This document shows, piece after piece, positions 44,824 through 55,407 of a stretch of DNA of 64,000 nt; position 1 is the first letter of the stretch, and each line of letters opens with the position of its first letter. The DNA is from Zanthoxylum bungeanum (taxonomy: Eukaryota; Streptophyta; Magnoliopsida; Sapindales; Rutaceae): NCBI GenBank assembly GCA_019454045.1, contig SKCR01029080.1:62001-126000 (forward strand). The letters run 5' to 3'. The position numbers were made by a program, and so were the translations under genes. The notes below the pieces were generated by a model. That model worked only from the letters and a program-made list of their open reading frames with translations. It did no database searches and was not told the origin of the DNA.

Positions 44824-45300
44824 TCAGATAAACTCCCCTGAATATATTCCTCCATAATCCTCATCGTATGATTGTTTACACATATTGAACATATTAAACT
44901 TCAACGTCATATTGACAAAGGATAAATTCATGATTATATTCCTGCAATTTATTAAGGCATTAGCTGTTACTAAAAATGGATGACCAAGTATTATATGAAT
45001 TAGCTTGTAACTGTCTACTACAAGCTGTGTTTTCAAGACAATAAAATCCATATGATATATGAATTTTTCGACTTATAATAACACATCTTCCACAATTCAT
45101 TTCGGTACCTTGACTGATCTATCAGTAAGTAAAAGAGTAGTTGAAGTTGGTTTTAACTCGCCAATATTAAGTTGTTGGTAAACCGAAAATGGAAGAAAAT
45201 TGACACCGGCTCCAAGATCAAGCAAATCATGTTCAATTTCTTGATTTCCAATAATACATTAAATAGTTGGACAACCAGGGTCTTTGTATTTTAATGCATT
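44824..45300 (-). pseudogene. Athila protease remnant
   Basis: The 44824-45051 piece reads IHIILGHPFLVTANALINCR and NMTLKFNMF, the C-terminal part of an Athila-type retropepsin. Upstream (about 45180-45260) the minus strand shows a DLGAGVNFLPF-like active-site stretch in another frame. Confidence 0.65.
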
Positions 45301-46112
45301 ATTGGTTGAGAGAATGAAACTTACATGTTTAGTTAGAAAAGCTTTCTTTCTTACCTGATGTTTTCTTTTAACGGTGCACAAGTCTTTCAGAAATTTGGCA
45401 TAAGATGGTATCTATTGGATGATATCTAACAAAGGAATATTGACATTTACCTGTTTGAATATTTCATATATCTCTTAGGAATGGTTCAATTTCATTATTT
45501 TTAATGCTTGAGGAAATGAATGTGCATGTGACAAATCGTTATCATCAATGATATGTAATGGTTCATTAACCTCTTCCTTACCCTCAGAAGCTGAATCTTC
45601 ATGAGGTTCAAGAATATGTCTTTAGATGACCTTACCACTACGAAGTGTAATAACATATTTGACTTGGTCTATATGTTGACTACCATAACTACCATAATGA
45701 GGGTTTTGATGACTATTGGGATTTAGTTGTGGTTGTGCAGGAAACATTCATTTCTCATTAATGTCATTGTATATGTGATTTTGGAGAAAGTATATTTCAG
45801 ATCAATCAATGTTTGCATATTTTGGTTATTGATGACTTCTTATTTCTCAATGAATGCATGCAAGGTATTCTCAAGGGTTTTCTTAGGCGGTGGGACATAT
45901 GATGCATAATTCTGGGAGTTTTGGAAATTCTAGTGTACCTAGGGAGGTTTTTGCTATGGTTGTTATTGATTATCATTCCTTCAGTTGATGTTTGGTTGGT
46001 TTCTCCAACCTGAATTATAGGTTAGATAGTATGAGTTTGGATTTGGTCTCTTGAAGGTGTTTATGGAACTGACTTGGTTATAGAGATATTTTTACAGGGC
46101 TGGCAAGGTTGG

Positions 46113-46595
46113 TCAAACTTGTGTGACATATTCATTTGAATTACATATTTGGCATGTGACTTCTTGAATTGAATTGACATGATCACTCTTGCTCATTTCT
46201 AACACATCAATTTTTTTAGGTAGGGATGCACATTTACCAGAAAGGTCATGATCTTCCCTAAGGTTAAATATACATATACCAGATGAGTGTGGTTTTACAG
46301 ATGACTCATAAGTGCCAACTATGTTCCATTTTTGTGCATTCTCTACTATGTGTTCTAGGTAATCTAGTGCATCTTCAGGATTTTTGTCCCTAAACTCACC
46401 ATTACGCATCATTTCAACTACTTGTCTACCTTGGGGTGTTAAACCCTCGTAGAAGTAGGAAACCAGCCTCCATGTTTTGAACTTGTGGTGTGGAAAAACA
46501 TTCAACATCTCTTTAAATCTATCCCAATATTGGTAAAGTATTTTCCCTAACTCTTGTGTGAAAGTTGTGATTCTCCTTTTAAAAGAATTTGTCAT
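46113..46595 (-). pseudogene. Athila gag remnant
   Basis: Open piece with ILYQYWDRFKEMLNVFPHH, WRLVSYFYEGLTPQGRQVVE, MRNGEFRDKNPEDALDYLE, the typical gag capsid pattern. It is open for 160 codons, while the flanks are broken. Confidence 0.82.
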
Positions 46596-47664
46596 ATAAG
46601 GGGAAATAATTTTTTTCAGAAATTGCTCTTACAATAATTTTTTTCAGAAATTGCTCTTACAAATCATCACATGTTCTGATGGATCATGACCTAAGATTAT
46701 GCAATCAATTTTAGCTTTATCCTTTAAAGAAAAGGGAAAAAAACTTAAGTCGAATTATATTTATGCTGTAATTTTGGTTTATGCAAGTATTAAATACCTC
46801 TTCGAATTCCCTTAAGTGCTGATAAAAATTTTCTGATTCTACACCGTGAAATGTGGGTAAAATTTGGATGATACATGGTTTTAAAATGAAACGTCATACA
46901 TATGGGGGAAAACAAATGATCATGTCCTAGTGAGATTCATGAATTATCTGAGTATACTAGGATGATTAAGATTGCCATGTTGAGACTAATGTTCTACCTA
47001 ATCAACTGGATTTTCATCTCCGACATGTGGGTTTTCATTTTGGTTCTCGGCCATTTTGACTGACGATGCATGTGATGGAGACTCTCTATTTAATCTACCG
47101 CTAGATGATCGAGACCAATGTCTCATGCAACCTAAATGCAGACTATATGCTAAAATTTAAATATGCAAATCCAATATTTACAAAAAGAAAAAATAAAAAT
47201 AATAAACAAGTGAAAGAAAAAATAAATGACAAAAGAAAAAATGTAATGATTAGATCCTAAAAATGTCCTTTGATTCTTGTCAATTCAGATCTCAATTGAA
47301 TTTCTCGTTCAACTGTCTCAATTTCTCGAATTAGGTTCTTACAAAAAATTATGGAGGAATCCCTATATATGGATGGTTCAAGAAATTCTTTGGCAAAATG
47401 CAGGCTCCATTTTAATTGATTTTTCTGTCTCATGTAACCTTGAAGAATCAAGTACAAGGTTTGTCTGTATATGGGGTGTCTAGGTTCTGGATTCATTTAG
47501 GATCAATATTGACATCTTGGATCTACACAAATGAAAAAAAAAAAAAAAAATTGAGATGCAGAAAATAAAGAAAAGAAAGGAAATACAAAATAAAAAATTA
47601 AAAGAAAAGAAAAGAAAAAAAAATATAAGGATGTTAAATTACTATTCTATCTACTAAATTGTAT

Positions 47665-47682
47665 TCCCCGGTAACATCGCCA
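47665..47682 (-). promoter_or_regulatory. Degenerate Athila primer-binding site
   Basis: The minus strand reads TGGCGATGTTACCGGGGA. This differs at three of 18 positions from the tRNA-Asp-type site found intact at 53987-54004. Confidence 0.75.
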
Positions 47683-47689
47683 AAAAAAT

Positions 47690-48946
47690 TGACATACTCA
47701 CAAAGTAGTTCTTTACTCTCAAGTAAAAGAGTATCGAAGTAATAAAATAACTCGATAAGTCTGGAGTCGAACCACAAGAATAGATTTAATAAGATAAAAT
47801 AATAATTCGAGTAAAAATAAAAAGAGTAAATTGTTTGAAGTGATTGAAAATTTTAAATTAGATTACAATAATAAAATAAAATGTTGGGATTAGGAGATCC
47901 ACTTTTAATATTTCAAATTTAGAAATCTCACTTTTTATAATATATAAAATGTCATTATTACCCAGTTAGTTTATTTCAGGAATTAATTATGTCAAAACAA
48001 ATAAAACCAACCATAAAAGCGGTCATAACATTTGTCTATAACAAGTTCAATTAGTTACTCAATTATGTCAAATAAATAAACCAGCCATATAGGCGGTAAC
48101 AAAGTTTGTCAATAATTAATCCTGATTTAAATAAAATATTAGTCATTAGATTATAATTTATATATTATAATATAAATAAGATTAATCTATATTTTCATAC
48201 TAAAAGTTTCACCATTTACCCAAGCAGGATGAAATTAGCTACTAATGATTTGAATAAAAATACTCATAATTTTATTACTGAAAGAAAAAGAAATTACAAG
48301 AAAGCTTTAAAAAAATAAAACACACAAGACACTCTTTTCAAAATTCTATAATAGATTCAAAAGATGTATGAAATTTTAAGAGCTGAGCATCCTCTTATTT
48401 ATAGTGGACGCTCAGCTCTTCAACAATTGCAAATTGCAATTGTTGAAGGCAATTTGCAATTTGCAATTGAAGAGTCGGTGGATGGAACCCTCCATCATTT
48501 TTTTTAAAAAAATAATTACATATAACACACTGGATTTTTTGTCAATTTCGGTTTTGAAAATCTCAACATTAGAAAATCTTACCAATAACAAATTGTATTT
48601 GAGTCTTATTTCATGTGGAACTAGAATCGCCTCAATCAGATATTGGAGTAAAAAGTTATGGCCAAAATACGAAAATTGCACAAAGTTGGAATTTCAAACA
48701 TTGTACAATGTTAGAACGTCATTTTAAGTTTTTGACCTCCAAAATCCAAATGTCACGTCCATTTTTATAGTTATACATCCAAAGTATTATTTCACCTACA
48801 TAAGAAATAAAAATCACAATAAATATATAAAACATAAATTTAATTATTATTTTACAAATATGTTAAATTAATGGGATTAATGAAACTACAAGTGTAAAAT
48901 GATTAATTTTTCTTTTAATAAATGTACACTTTTTAATATTCATCCA
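47690..48946 (-). repeat. Athila LTR, right copy (5' LTR)
   Basis: 1257 bp from TGACATACTC to ATATTCATCCA. On the minus strand a TATA box (CTATAAATAAG, 48394-48404) is followed by the presumed transcript start. Single copy of the segment that is fourfold in the left LTR. Confidence 0.88.
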
Positions 48947-49069
48947 TGTCCATAAAAGTATAGATCTCAATTAATTTAGGCAATTTATGAGACATCTATT
49001 AGAGTTCTTAATTAATTTTGATAATTTAACATACGTATGTTAGAGGTTAAATTCAATTTCATTAATAAA

Positions 49070-49609
49070 TGTTGGAAATTGTTGTTAATTGGAAATTATT
49101 TGGTGTTGTTAAATAACAACAATTAGTAATAATTTCATGTTGGAAATTATTAAGTAACAACAAGAGTTGTTAATCAAATAATTAAGTAACAACAAGAGTT
49201 GTTAAGTAACAATAATTAGTAAAATGTTAAGTGGGGAACATATAGTACACCCATGATGGTAATATTTTTGGAAGGGTTAGAGAAAGTCATTATGCATCCA
49301 AATACATGTGATTACATAGTAATCAATGCATATGATGAAATAGTAATCAAGGATTAATAGTAATCCATGCATGTGAGCTAATAGTGACTTGGTTTCCCTC
49401 CTATAAATAAGACCATTTGCTTATTGAGTTAAGCAATCAATTAAGTTTGATTAAGAGGTCTCTACAAGTTTAAAGGTATGCAATTGTGTTGTGGTTAATA
49501 TAGATTTATTTCAATTAGTTTGTAAATAAATCTAGGACTAGTAATACATGTATGGTTAGATCCTAAGAGGACAAATATGTAAATATATTAGGGATTACGT
49601 CTCCTAACA
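49070..49609 (+). repeat. Copia-type 5' LTR
   Basis: Short inverted ends TGTTGG/CTAACA, and a TATA box (CTATAAATAAG, about 49402-49412). Near its start there are direct repeats of AAGTAACAACAAGAGTTGTT (about 49149-49206). Confidence 0.75.
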
Positions 49610-49610
49610 T

Positions 49611-49624
49611 TGGTATCAGTAGCC
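49611..49624 (+). promoter_or_regulatory. Primer-binding site (initiator tRNA-Met type)
   Basis: TGGTATCAGTAGCC, one base after the LTR; the classical TGGTATCAGAGCC with a small change. Confidence 0.75.
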
Positions 49625-49880
49625 TAAATGCATGTATTCTAGTTGGATTACACAAAATTGCATGAACATGCATGAAAGTTGTTAAAAATGCTTCTGGTTT
49701 TTGTTCTTACAAAAATGATTTTCTTCCAACTTTGGGCCGTAATAACTCTCTGTAGAAAATTGATAATCGCATGTTCAAATATGTTTTGAAAACTAGGTCA
49801 TGAGATATTCAATTTGGTATATCATTTGCTTAATTTGGATTAACATTAAGAAAGATATATACCCTAGAAGTTGGCTAGAT

Positions 49881-51450
49881 GAATCTGTTTTTACCCAGGA
49901 AAACACTCCCAGAATAGATGTACTACATGTCATCTGCTATTTAGAGAAGAGGATGACAAGTTGTTCGGATTCTGTACAACAAGTCGTACGTTTGCCTCGT
50001 TTGTAGACGACATGTCATCCGGTTTATGTACGACAAGTCGTACGCTCAACACCGAGAAGGATGACATGTCGTCCACAACATATCAACCGACAAGTCGGCT
50101 GGCAGTAAAAGATACAAACGACATGTCATACGGCCACAGGACACACGGATGACATGCCATCCACGCATGTGGCTCGGCCGAGACTGGCCGGCGCGTGAGA
50201 GCGCGTGAGGGCGAGTGGGAGCCCGTGGCCGGCGCGTGTAGGCGCGTGTGATACTCTTGTGGCGCGTGAATGGCGCGTGGACATCTGTGTTCGCCCGTGT
50301 TGGTCATCGCTGTTTCGGTTTGCTTCGGTAATTCCGATCTGTCATGATTAAATGTCTAGTCCTTTTGCATATTGTATTAATCGGCCATGATAAATTTTTT
50401 TTATCATATAAACTTTGTGTTTATGTAAATGAATATCTTTGTGATGTTTATTTTAGTTAATGTAACTTTGTGTTTCATTATATTGATTTTTCTTTGTATT
50501 TGTTGCAGAAAAATCATGCCGATTAGACAAAAAACTACAAAAAGGGTTATGACATCCGCACACAGTGAAAAATTGAAAGACATGTTGTTGGATCTGGATA
50601 AGTATCGGATGAAAGAAGATGATGATATGATTTCTAATATCATCACCTTTAATAACGTGTTACAAGAATCTGTTTTTACCCAGGAAAACACTCCCAGAAT
50701 AGATGTACTACATGTCATCTGCTATTTAGAGAAGAGGATGACAAGTTGTTCGGATTCTGTACAACAAGTCGTACGTTTGCCTCGTTTGTAGACGACATGT
50801 CATCCGGTTTATGTACGACAAGTCGTACGCTCAACACCGAGAAGGATGACATGTCGTCCACAACATATCAACCGACAAGTCGGCTGGCAGTAAAAGATAC
50901 AAACGACATGTCATACGGCCACAGGACACACGGATGACATGCCATCCACGCATGTGGCTCGGCCGAGACTGGCCGGCGCGTGAGAGCGCGTGAGGGCGAG
51001 TGGGAGCCCGTGGCCGGCGCGTGTAGGCGCGTGTGATACTCTTGTGGCGCGTGAATGGCGCGTGGACATCTGTGTTCGCCCGTGTTGGTCATCGCTGTTT
51101 CGGTTTGCTTCGGTAATTCCGATCTGTCATGATTAAATGTCTAGTCCTTTTGCATATTGTATTAATCGGCCATGATAAATTTTTTTTATCATATAAACTT
51201 TGTGTTTATGTAAATGAATATCTTTGTGATGTTTATTTTAGTTAATGTAACTTTGTGTTTCATTATATTGATTTTTCTTTGTATTTGTTGCAGAAAAATC
51301 ATGCCGATTAGACAAAAAACTACAAAAAGGGTTATGACATCCGCACACAGTGAAAAATTGAAAGACATGTTGTTGGATCTGGATAAGTATCGGATGAAAG
51401 AAGATGATGATATGATTTCTAATATCATCACCTTTAATAACGTGTTACAA
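49881..51450 (+). repeat. Perfect 785-bp tandem duplication
   Basis: Copy 1 is 49881-50665 and copy 2 is 50666-51450; I found no difference between them. The six bases GAATCT stand at the start of each copy and again at 51451, so both breakpoints share a 6-bp microhomology. Either a very recent duplication or an assembly artefact. Confidence 0.9.
49925..50160. repeat. Array of short palindrome-like words
   Basis: Nine words of two kinds alternate over ~235 bp: CGACATGTCAT-type (about 49925, 50008, 50072, 50119, 50150) and ACGACAAGTCGT-type (about 49954, 49977, 50030, 50089). Both are close to self-complementary. The array is repeated 785 bp later. In one frame it reads as repeated DDMSS and TTSR, but I doubt it is coding. 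Confidence 0.7.
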
Positions 51451-51474
51451 GAATCTATATGGGAAGGTAATTAG
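51301..51474 (+). CDS. Short ORF of unknown function inside the copia-type element
   Basis: ATG at 51301 opens a 57-residue frame rich in Lys, Asp and Met (MPIRQKTTKRVM at its start). It is preceded by a pyrimidine-rich stretch ending TTGTTGCAG (51286-51294) that looks like a splice acceptor. The first duplicated copy (50516 on) has the same start but runs across the duplication joint instead. It has no resemblance to gag that I recognise. It may be the first coding exon of an element protein. Confidence 0.35.
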   Translation: MPIRQKTTKRVMTSAHSEKLKDMLLDLDKYRMKEDDDMISNIITFNNVLQESIWEGN

Positions 51475-51507
51475 ATATGACAACCGAACAGACTCAGATT
51501 GCTATGA

Positions 51508-51819
51508 AATACTCTCCCGGAAATATGGCAAAAACGGCTTACTGATATTTGGAAATTAGTAACTCATACAGAAGATCTACGTGTTCAGTATAACATAGCC
51601 ATTGAGAGGTTAGTGATTGAGTATCTCCAATATAAGGCAAATAATACCATTTTTCCTTTGATATCCCGGAAACGTTGCAAGGATCCGAAATTTGCTATAG
51701 GTTTCCCATGGTTGTCCAAGATCAATTACGAGTTACCACAAGAATTTAAGGATTCTTATCCTAAGACATTTATTCGTTGGAACACTAGAACCGGAAAAGT
51801 TCTAAGTGTTAGATATTAG
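51508..51819 (+). CDS. ORF of unknown origin, no ATG
   Basis: Open for 103 codons ending in TAG at 51819, with a balanced, protein-like composition: EIWQKRLTDIWKLVTHTEDL, ERLVIEYLQYK, FAIGFPWLSKINYELPQEF, KTFIRWNTRTGK. There is no in-frame ATG near the start, so it would need splicing or frameshifting from upstream. I do not recognise the family. It may be an unfamiliar element protein or captured host sequence. Confidence 0.35.
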   Translation, partial: NTLPEIWQKRLTDIWKLVTHTEDLRVQYNIAIERLVIEYLQYKANNTIFPLISRKRCKDPKFAIGFPWLSKINYELPQEFKDSYPKTFIRWNTRTGKVLSVRY

Positions 51820-52090
51820 TTTTTTATATGATAAAACTATGTTATAAGTGTGTAACTGTTTGTTATTTCACGGCATGTAAATATTGTATTTATATGTGTG
51901 GATGTTTTAATGTTGATTTTAATTTATGTAATTAAATAAATGATTGTCATGTACATTAATAGTCGCATGATTAAGATGTTCTAAGAATTTATGTAATTTT
52001 TAGAAAATGATTTTACATGATTGATTATGTTGATAATATTTTTACATTGGGTAATTGGACGATGATTGGACACATAGTGGCCTTTTGACT
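51820..52090. other. AT-rich stretch, nothing recognised
   Basis: Internal DNA of the copia-type element up to the Athila insertion point. It ends tgact (52086-52090), the presumed left target duplication of the Athila-type element; the right copy is outside the window. Confidence 0.4.
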
Positions 52091-52329
52091 TGATGAGTGA
52101 TATTTATATTACTATTTCCCACTCATTTAACCTAATTTTTTTTTTATAGTTTCTTGAGTTTTGTGAATATTTTGATGTGTTTTTTGTTATTTTGCAGATA
52201 AATAAAGTTGGGAAAACATTGGAAGTAATTTGGAACAAAACAGTGAAAATTGGCAAAAAGGGCAAAATCGTAATTTTGAGCGCGTCGCGACGCCTAACGT
52301 GCACGACTCTTTGCTAACGAGCGCCTGAA

Positions 52330-52564
52330 CACGTGTCAAAATCTGAGAAATTGATTTGCTAAAATGTACCGTGCCACGTGTCACCATCACAGAAGATCTA
52401 CTAACGTGCGCATGTCACGTGTCATCATCTCAAGTTGCCGACAATCACCACCGCCACATCATCATGACGTCATCAATGACATCATCATAATTATTGAGTT
52501 ATCATGAACAGTGCCACGTCATCGGATAAGAATCTGAAACCGACAAACCAACGTGTGACACGTG
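52330..52564 (+). promoter_or_regulatory. Cluster of four CACGTG (G-box/ABRE-like) sites in LTR U3
   Basis: CACGTG cores at 52330-52335, 52375-52380, 52416-52421 and 52559-52564, each followed by TCA; two are flanked as ACACGTGTCA. TGACGTCAT-like boxes occur between (about 52464-52473). bZIP and bHLH factors of stress and light responses bind such sites. The broken 3' LTR keeps the same cluster. Confidence 0.65.
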
Positions 52565-52660
52565 TCACTGTTCCGACGTCGCGTCGCCCGAAGCCTATCC
52601 GCGCCTATAAATTCAGCTTCAAATTTCAGAATTTGTGGTACCAATCTCTCTCTTCTATTC

Positions 52661-52668
52661 TATATAAA
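52661..52668 (+). promoter_or_regulatory. LTR TATA box
   Basis: TATATAAA, about 100 bp downstream of the last G-box and followed by a CT-rich stretch. Transcription should start near 52690. The same box is in the 3' LTR copy (about 59601). Confidence 0.65.
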
Positions 52669-53986
52669 GAGAGAGTTTCTCTCTCTAGATTCTTTTAGTT
52701 TTTAGTTTTTAGTTTTTTTTAATTTTTTTTACTTTTTGTAATAATAGTAATTTAATTTTTACTTTTTACAGTTTTTACTATTCACCATGAGAAGGTAACT
52801 TCCCCAGCTAGGGTGAAAGGTAATTCTTTTACTGTTACTATTTAGATTAATCTCCCTTAAAAATAATATATTCACTATTTAAAATATTGACTTAAAAAGG
52901 ATACCGCTATATTGGTCGGTTGGTAAATTAATTTTAATCTGGTTTAAACCTGACTAATCAAGGATACCGCCAGATTGGTCGGTTGGTAATTTAATTTTGG
53001 TTCCGCCTTTATGGCTGGTTTATGGACAAATATTACCGCCTTAATGGCTGGTTGGACTTAATTTGACTTAATCATGATACCGCCAGACTGGTCGGTTGGT
53101 AATATTATCACAAGTTTATATATTATTTTATGGGAGATATCTAAATTAGTAGTAGTAAAATAATTCCTTTTACCTTAGCATTTTATTTTATTTTTCAGCT
53201 TTTACTTTATGTCTTTTACTTTGAAGTTTTTACTAGCCCTAGTTATGTGTTAGTTATCTGGGGTTGTGATGAATTCTAATATCACCGATTTATAAGGGGT
53301 TATTTTATAGTTTGGGTAATTTAAAGGTTTACTTATTAAGTTTTAAGCTTAATGTTTCTTGTTGTCTGATCACCAATAAGATTGATGTGGTAAATCTAAA
53401 ATGAACTAGACATAGGGATTTTAGGTTTCAGCCTTAGACTTAATAGCCCACGATCTTCCTTGAGGATAGATAACCCTTTAATAGATTTCCTTACAGGATA
53501 GACATATACCTGTCGGGCGGGGGTAGCCATAATTGGAACTTAAACTTAATGAATCCAGATAATTTGGTTGACATAGACATATGGTTCAATTGGGTTAAAC
53601 TGGGTATTTGCGTCTGACCATCGACAGAGGCTTTTGCATAATTTAGTGTTCCAGGTTAGTAAACTGATTTATTACACAAACATAAAATAATCACTTCATC
53701 TTTTAAGAGATATTAGAATGATTCACAGCCCTAGATATTTGTGTCTTTTGTTATTTTCCTTAGTATTTTCTTTTGTCTTTTTATTTATTTATTTAGTAAA
53801 TCTACAATCAACCAAATCAATCATGCAATCAATCTCTTCTCCCTATAATTAGATATATGTAAATAAATAGATTCAACAATTAATAACAACAGTAGGAATT
53901 AAGTCCTTGTGGGATCGATATTTTTATACTACTTGAATGATACGTGCGCTTACGTTATACATGTGTGTTTACGCCGGTCAAGTTTT

Positions 53987-54004
53987 TGGCGCCGTTGCCG
54001 GGGA
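53987..54004 (+). promoter_or_regulatory. Athila primer-binding site (tRNA-Asp type)
   Basis: TGGCGCCGTTGCCGGGGA, six bases after the LTR; as far as I recall, exactly complementary to the 3' end of plant tRNA-Asp. Confidence 0.85.
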
Positions 54005-54111
54005 CTTATTTTTCTTGAGTTATTAATTTTGAAGCTATCTAATTTACTTGTATCTAATTTTCTTTATCTGTAATTTTTATTTCTTTATTGTATTTTCAGG
54101 TGATTGAAAAA

Positions 54112-55407
54112 ATGGAACATTATTGGGAGATTGAGAGATCACGTGCTTTACAAGAAGATACACCCCAAATTTGGGAGCAACAGTCCGATTTTCTGAGGCC
54201 TGTTGTCCAGCCCAACAATTATCACTGGATGCCAGAACCAAGCAATACCACATTTGCTCAACATAATGCAATGGGGAGATGTGACATATGTAATGGTAAC
54301 CACCCTAGAGATTATTGCGAATACAACTACCATACAGGGTGGCAGAGCTATCAAGATCCTTCATGGTATGACGAGCCATCACATTTCACAGAACCACATT
54401 TTCCATCTTATCCACCATCTACCTATGATCTTCATCAACAACCAGAACCATCAGAGGAAGATCAATTGCCAAATATGCTTGAAGATATGTTCAAGAAACG
54501 AAAAGAAAAGTTGGATACAATGCTTGAAACAAGTCAGAATCAATTTAAAAGTATTCAGAGACAATCATAATTCATTCAGAGGATGACAGATCAAATGAGA
54601 CAATTCACATAAAACCAGAACTACATACCTCAAGAACCAGTTTCAGATGACACTGATGAAGCCTTCGAGTACCAATCATTTCACAATGACACTTCAATAG
54701 AGGAGGAGGCTGAGCAGTATCAACAACCAGAGGTATCAGTTCAGGAGCCCGAACCGGCAAGGTCTCAATTTGACTTTTATTATTCAGACTCTGACGAGGA
54801 TGAAGCTGATCTATTTGTACCAACTGTACCAACAACGGAGGATCAAACTTTCAATCCTCAAAATGAAGATCTTGGAGCATGCTTTACCTTGATGTTTGAA
54901 GAAGATCTATCTGAACCATCCATTCCAGTCGTATCAGAGGATGAAAACCTAATGTCAGAAACATCTTTGCATCCTCAGGTTGACAATTTTGAAGCATGTA
55001 TCTCATAGATGACAGATGAAGAGCTGAATACGGAAATTTCAAAATTCATCTGTGAAGAAAAGGTGGAACAAGAAGCATAGCAAATGAAGGAGCAAATGTC
55101 TGACCTTAATAAAGATCCAGAGCATTCAGGAGAAACATCGCTGTTTTGGGGAGTACAAATCAAAGATATCGCCCAGAAGCTTGACAGAATGGAACTCCCA
55201 TTCCAAGTCGAGCACCATATGAGACCTCCTGATTTTCTTTCTTTCTTTGCAGGAATCACTGGAGTAACAAGAAGCAAAAAGGTGGCACGAGCACTGAATA
55301 GGACAAAATTCTTTTTGCCACTTTACCGTTGGAAGAGACCCTTCAAAAGCAATGTTCACGGGATTATCTTTAATCGGACATCTAAAACGACATTGAAACC
55401 TCCTTAA
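54112..55407 (+). pseudogene. ORF1 of the Athila-type element (gag-like), four premature stops
   Basis: A single frame of 431 codons runs from ATG 54112 to TAA 55405, broken only by TAA 54568, TAA 54610, TAG 55006 and TAG 55078. Near the N-terminus CDICNGNHPRDYC resembles a zinc knuckle (CX2CX3HX4C). The middle is acidic and rich in Gln, Glu and Pro. The last ~100 residues contain FLSFFAGITGVTRSKKVARA and end TTLKPP. The ATG follows a TTTTCAG|GTGA acceptor-like site. I cannot name the last domain. The frame is otherwise undisturbed, so decay is recent. Confidence 0.6.

Larger units (their letters stand above)
36477..48946 (-). mobile_element. Decayed Athila-type Ty3/gypsy element
   Basis: LTRs at 36477-39837 and 47690-48946 share both ends; a degenerate Asp-type primer site lies beside the right one, so the element is on the minus strand. 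Internal DNA keeps gag, protease and the very start of RT, but RT, RNase H and integrase are gone. A solo LTR (39838-42452) is inserted at the end of the left LTR. No clean target duplication was found (atatc on the left versus atgtc overlapping the right end at best). Confidence 0.82.
49070..52090 (+). mobile_element. Copia-type LTR element, 5' part, cut by an Athila insertion
   Basis: A 540-bp LTR (49070-49609, TGTTGGAA..CCTAACA) is followed by a Met-type primer site and ~2.4 kb of internal DNA, then cut at 52091 by the Athila-type element. No gag, integrase or RT is recognisable in what is left. The internal part holds a perfect 785-bp tandem duplication, a short array of palindrome-like words, a GC-rich patch and two ORFs of unknown kind. 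The rest should lie beyond the window. Confidence 0.7.
52091..53980 (+). repeat. Athila-type 5' LTR
   Basis: 1890 bp from TGATGAGTGATATT to ACGCCGGTCA. U3 has four CACGTG boxes and a TATA box. The part from about 52890 to 53110 has three diverged copies of a phrase containing ATACCGCCAGA-TGGTCGGTTGGTAA. A 12-bp palindrome GCGTCGCGACGC lies near 52282. Confidence 0.9.

Noticed and set aside
49800..50307. Overlapping plus- and minus-strand ORFs in the duplicated region (for example 49961-50152, 50083-50307)
   Set aside because: They translate the palindrome-like and GCGCGTG repeats on both strands; no start context or domain supports coding.
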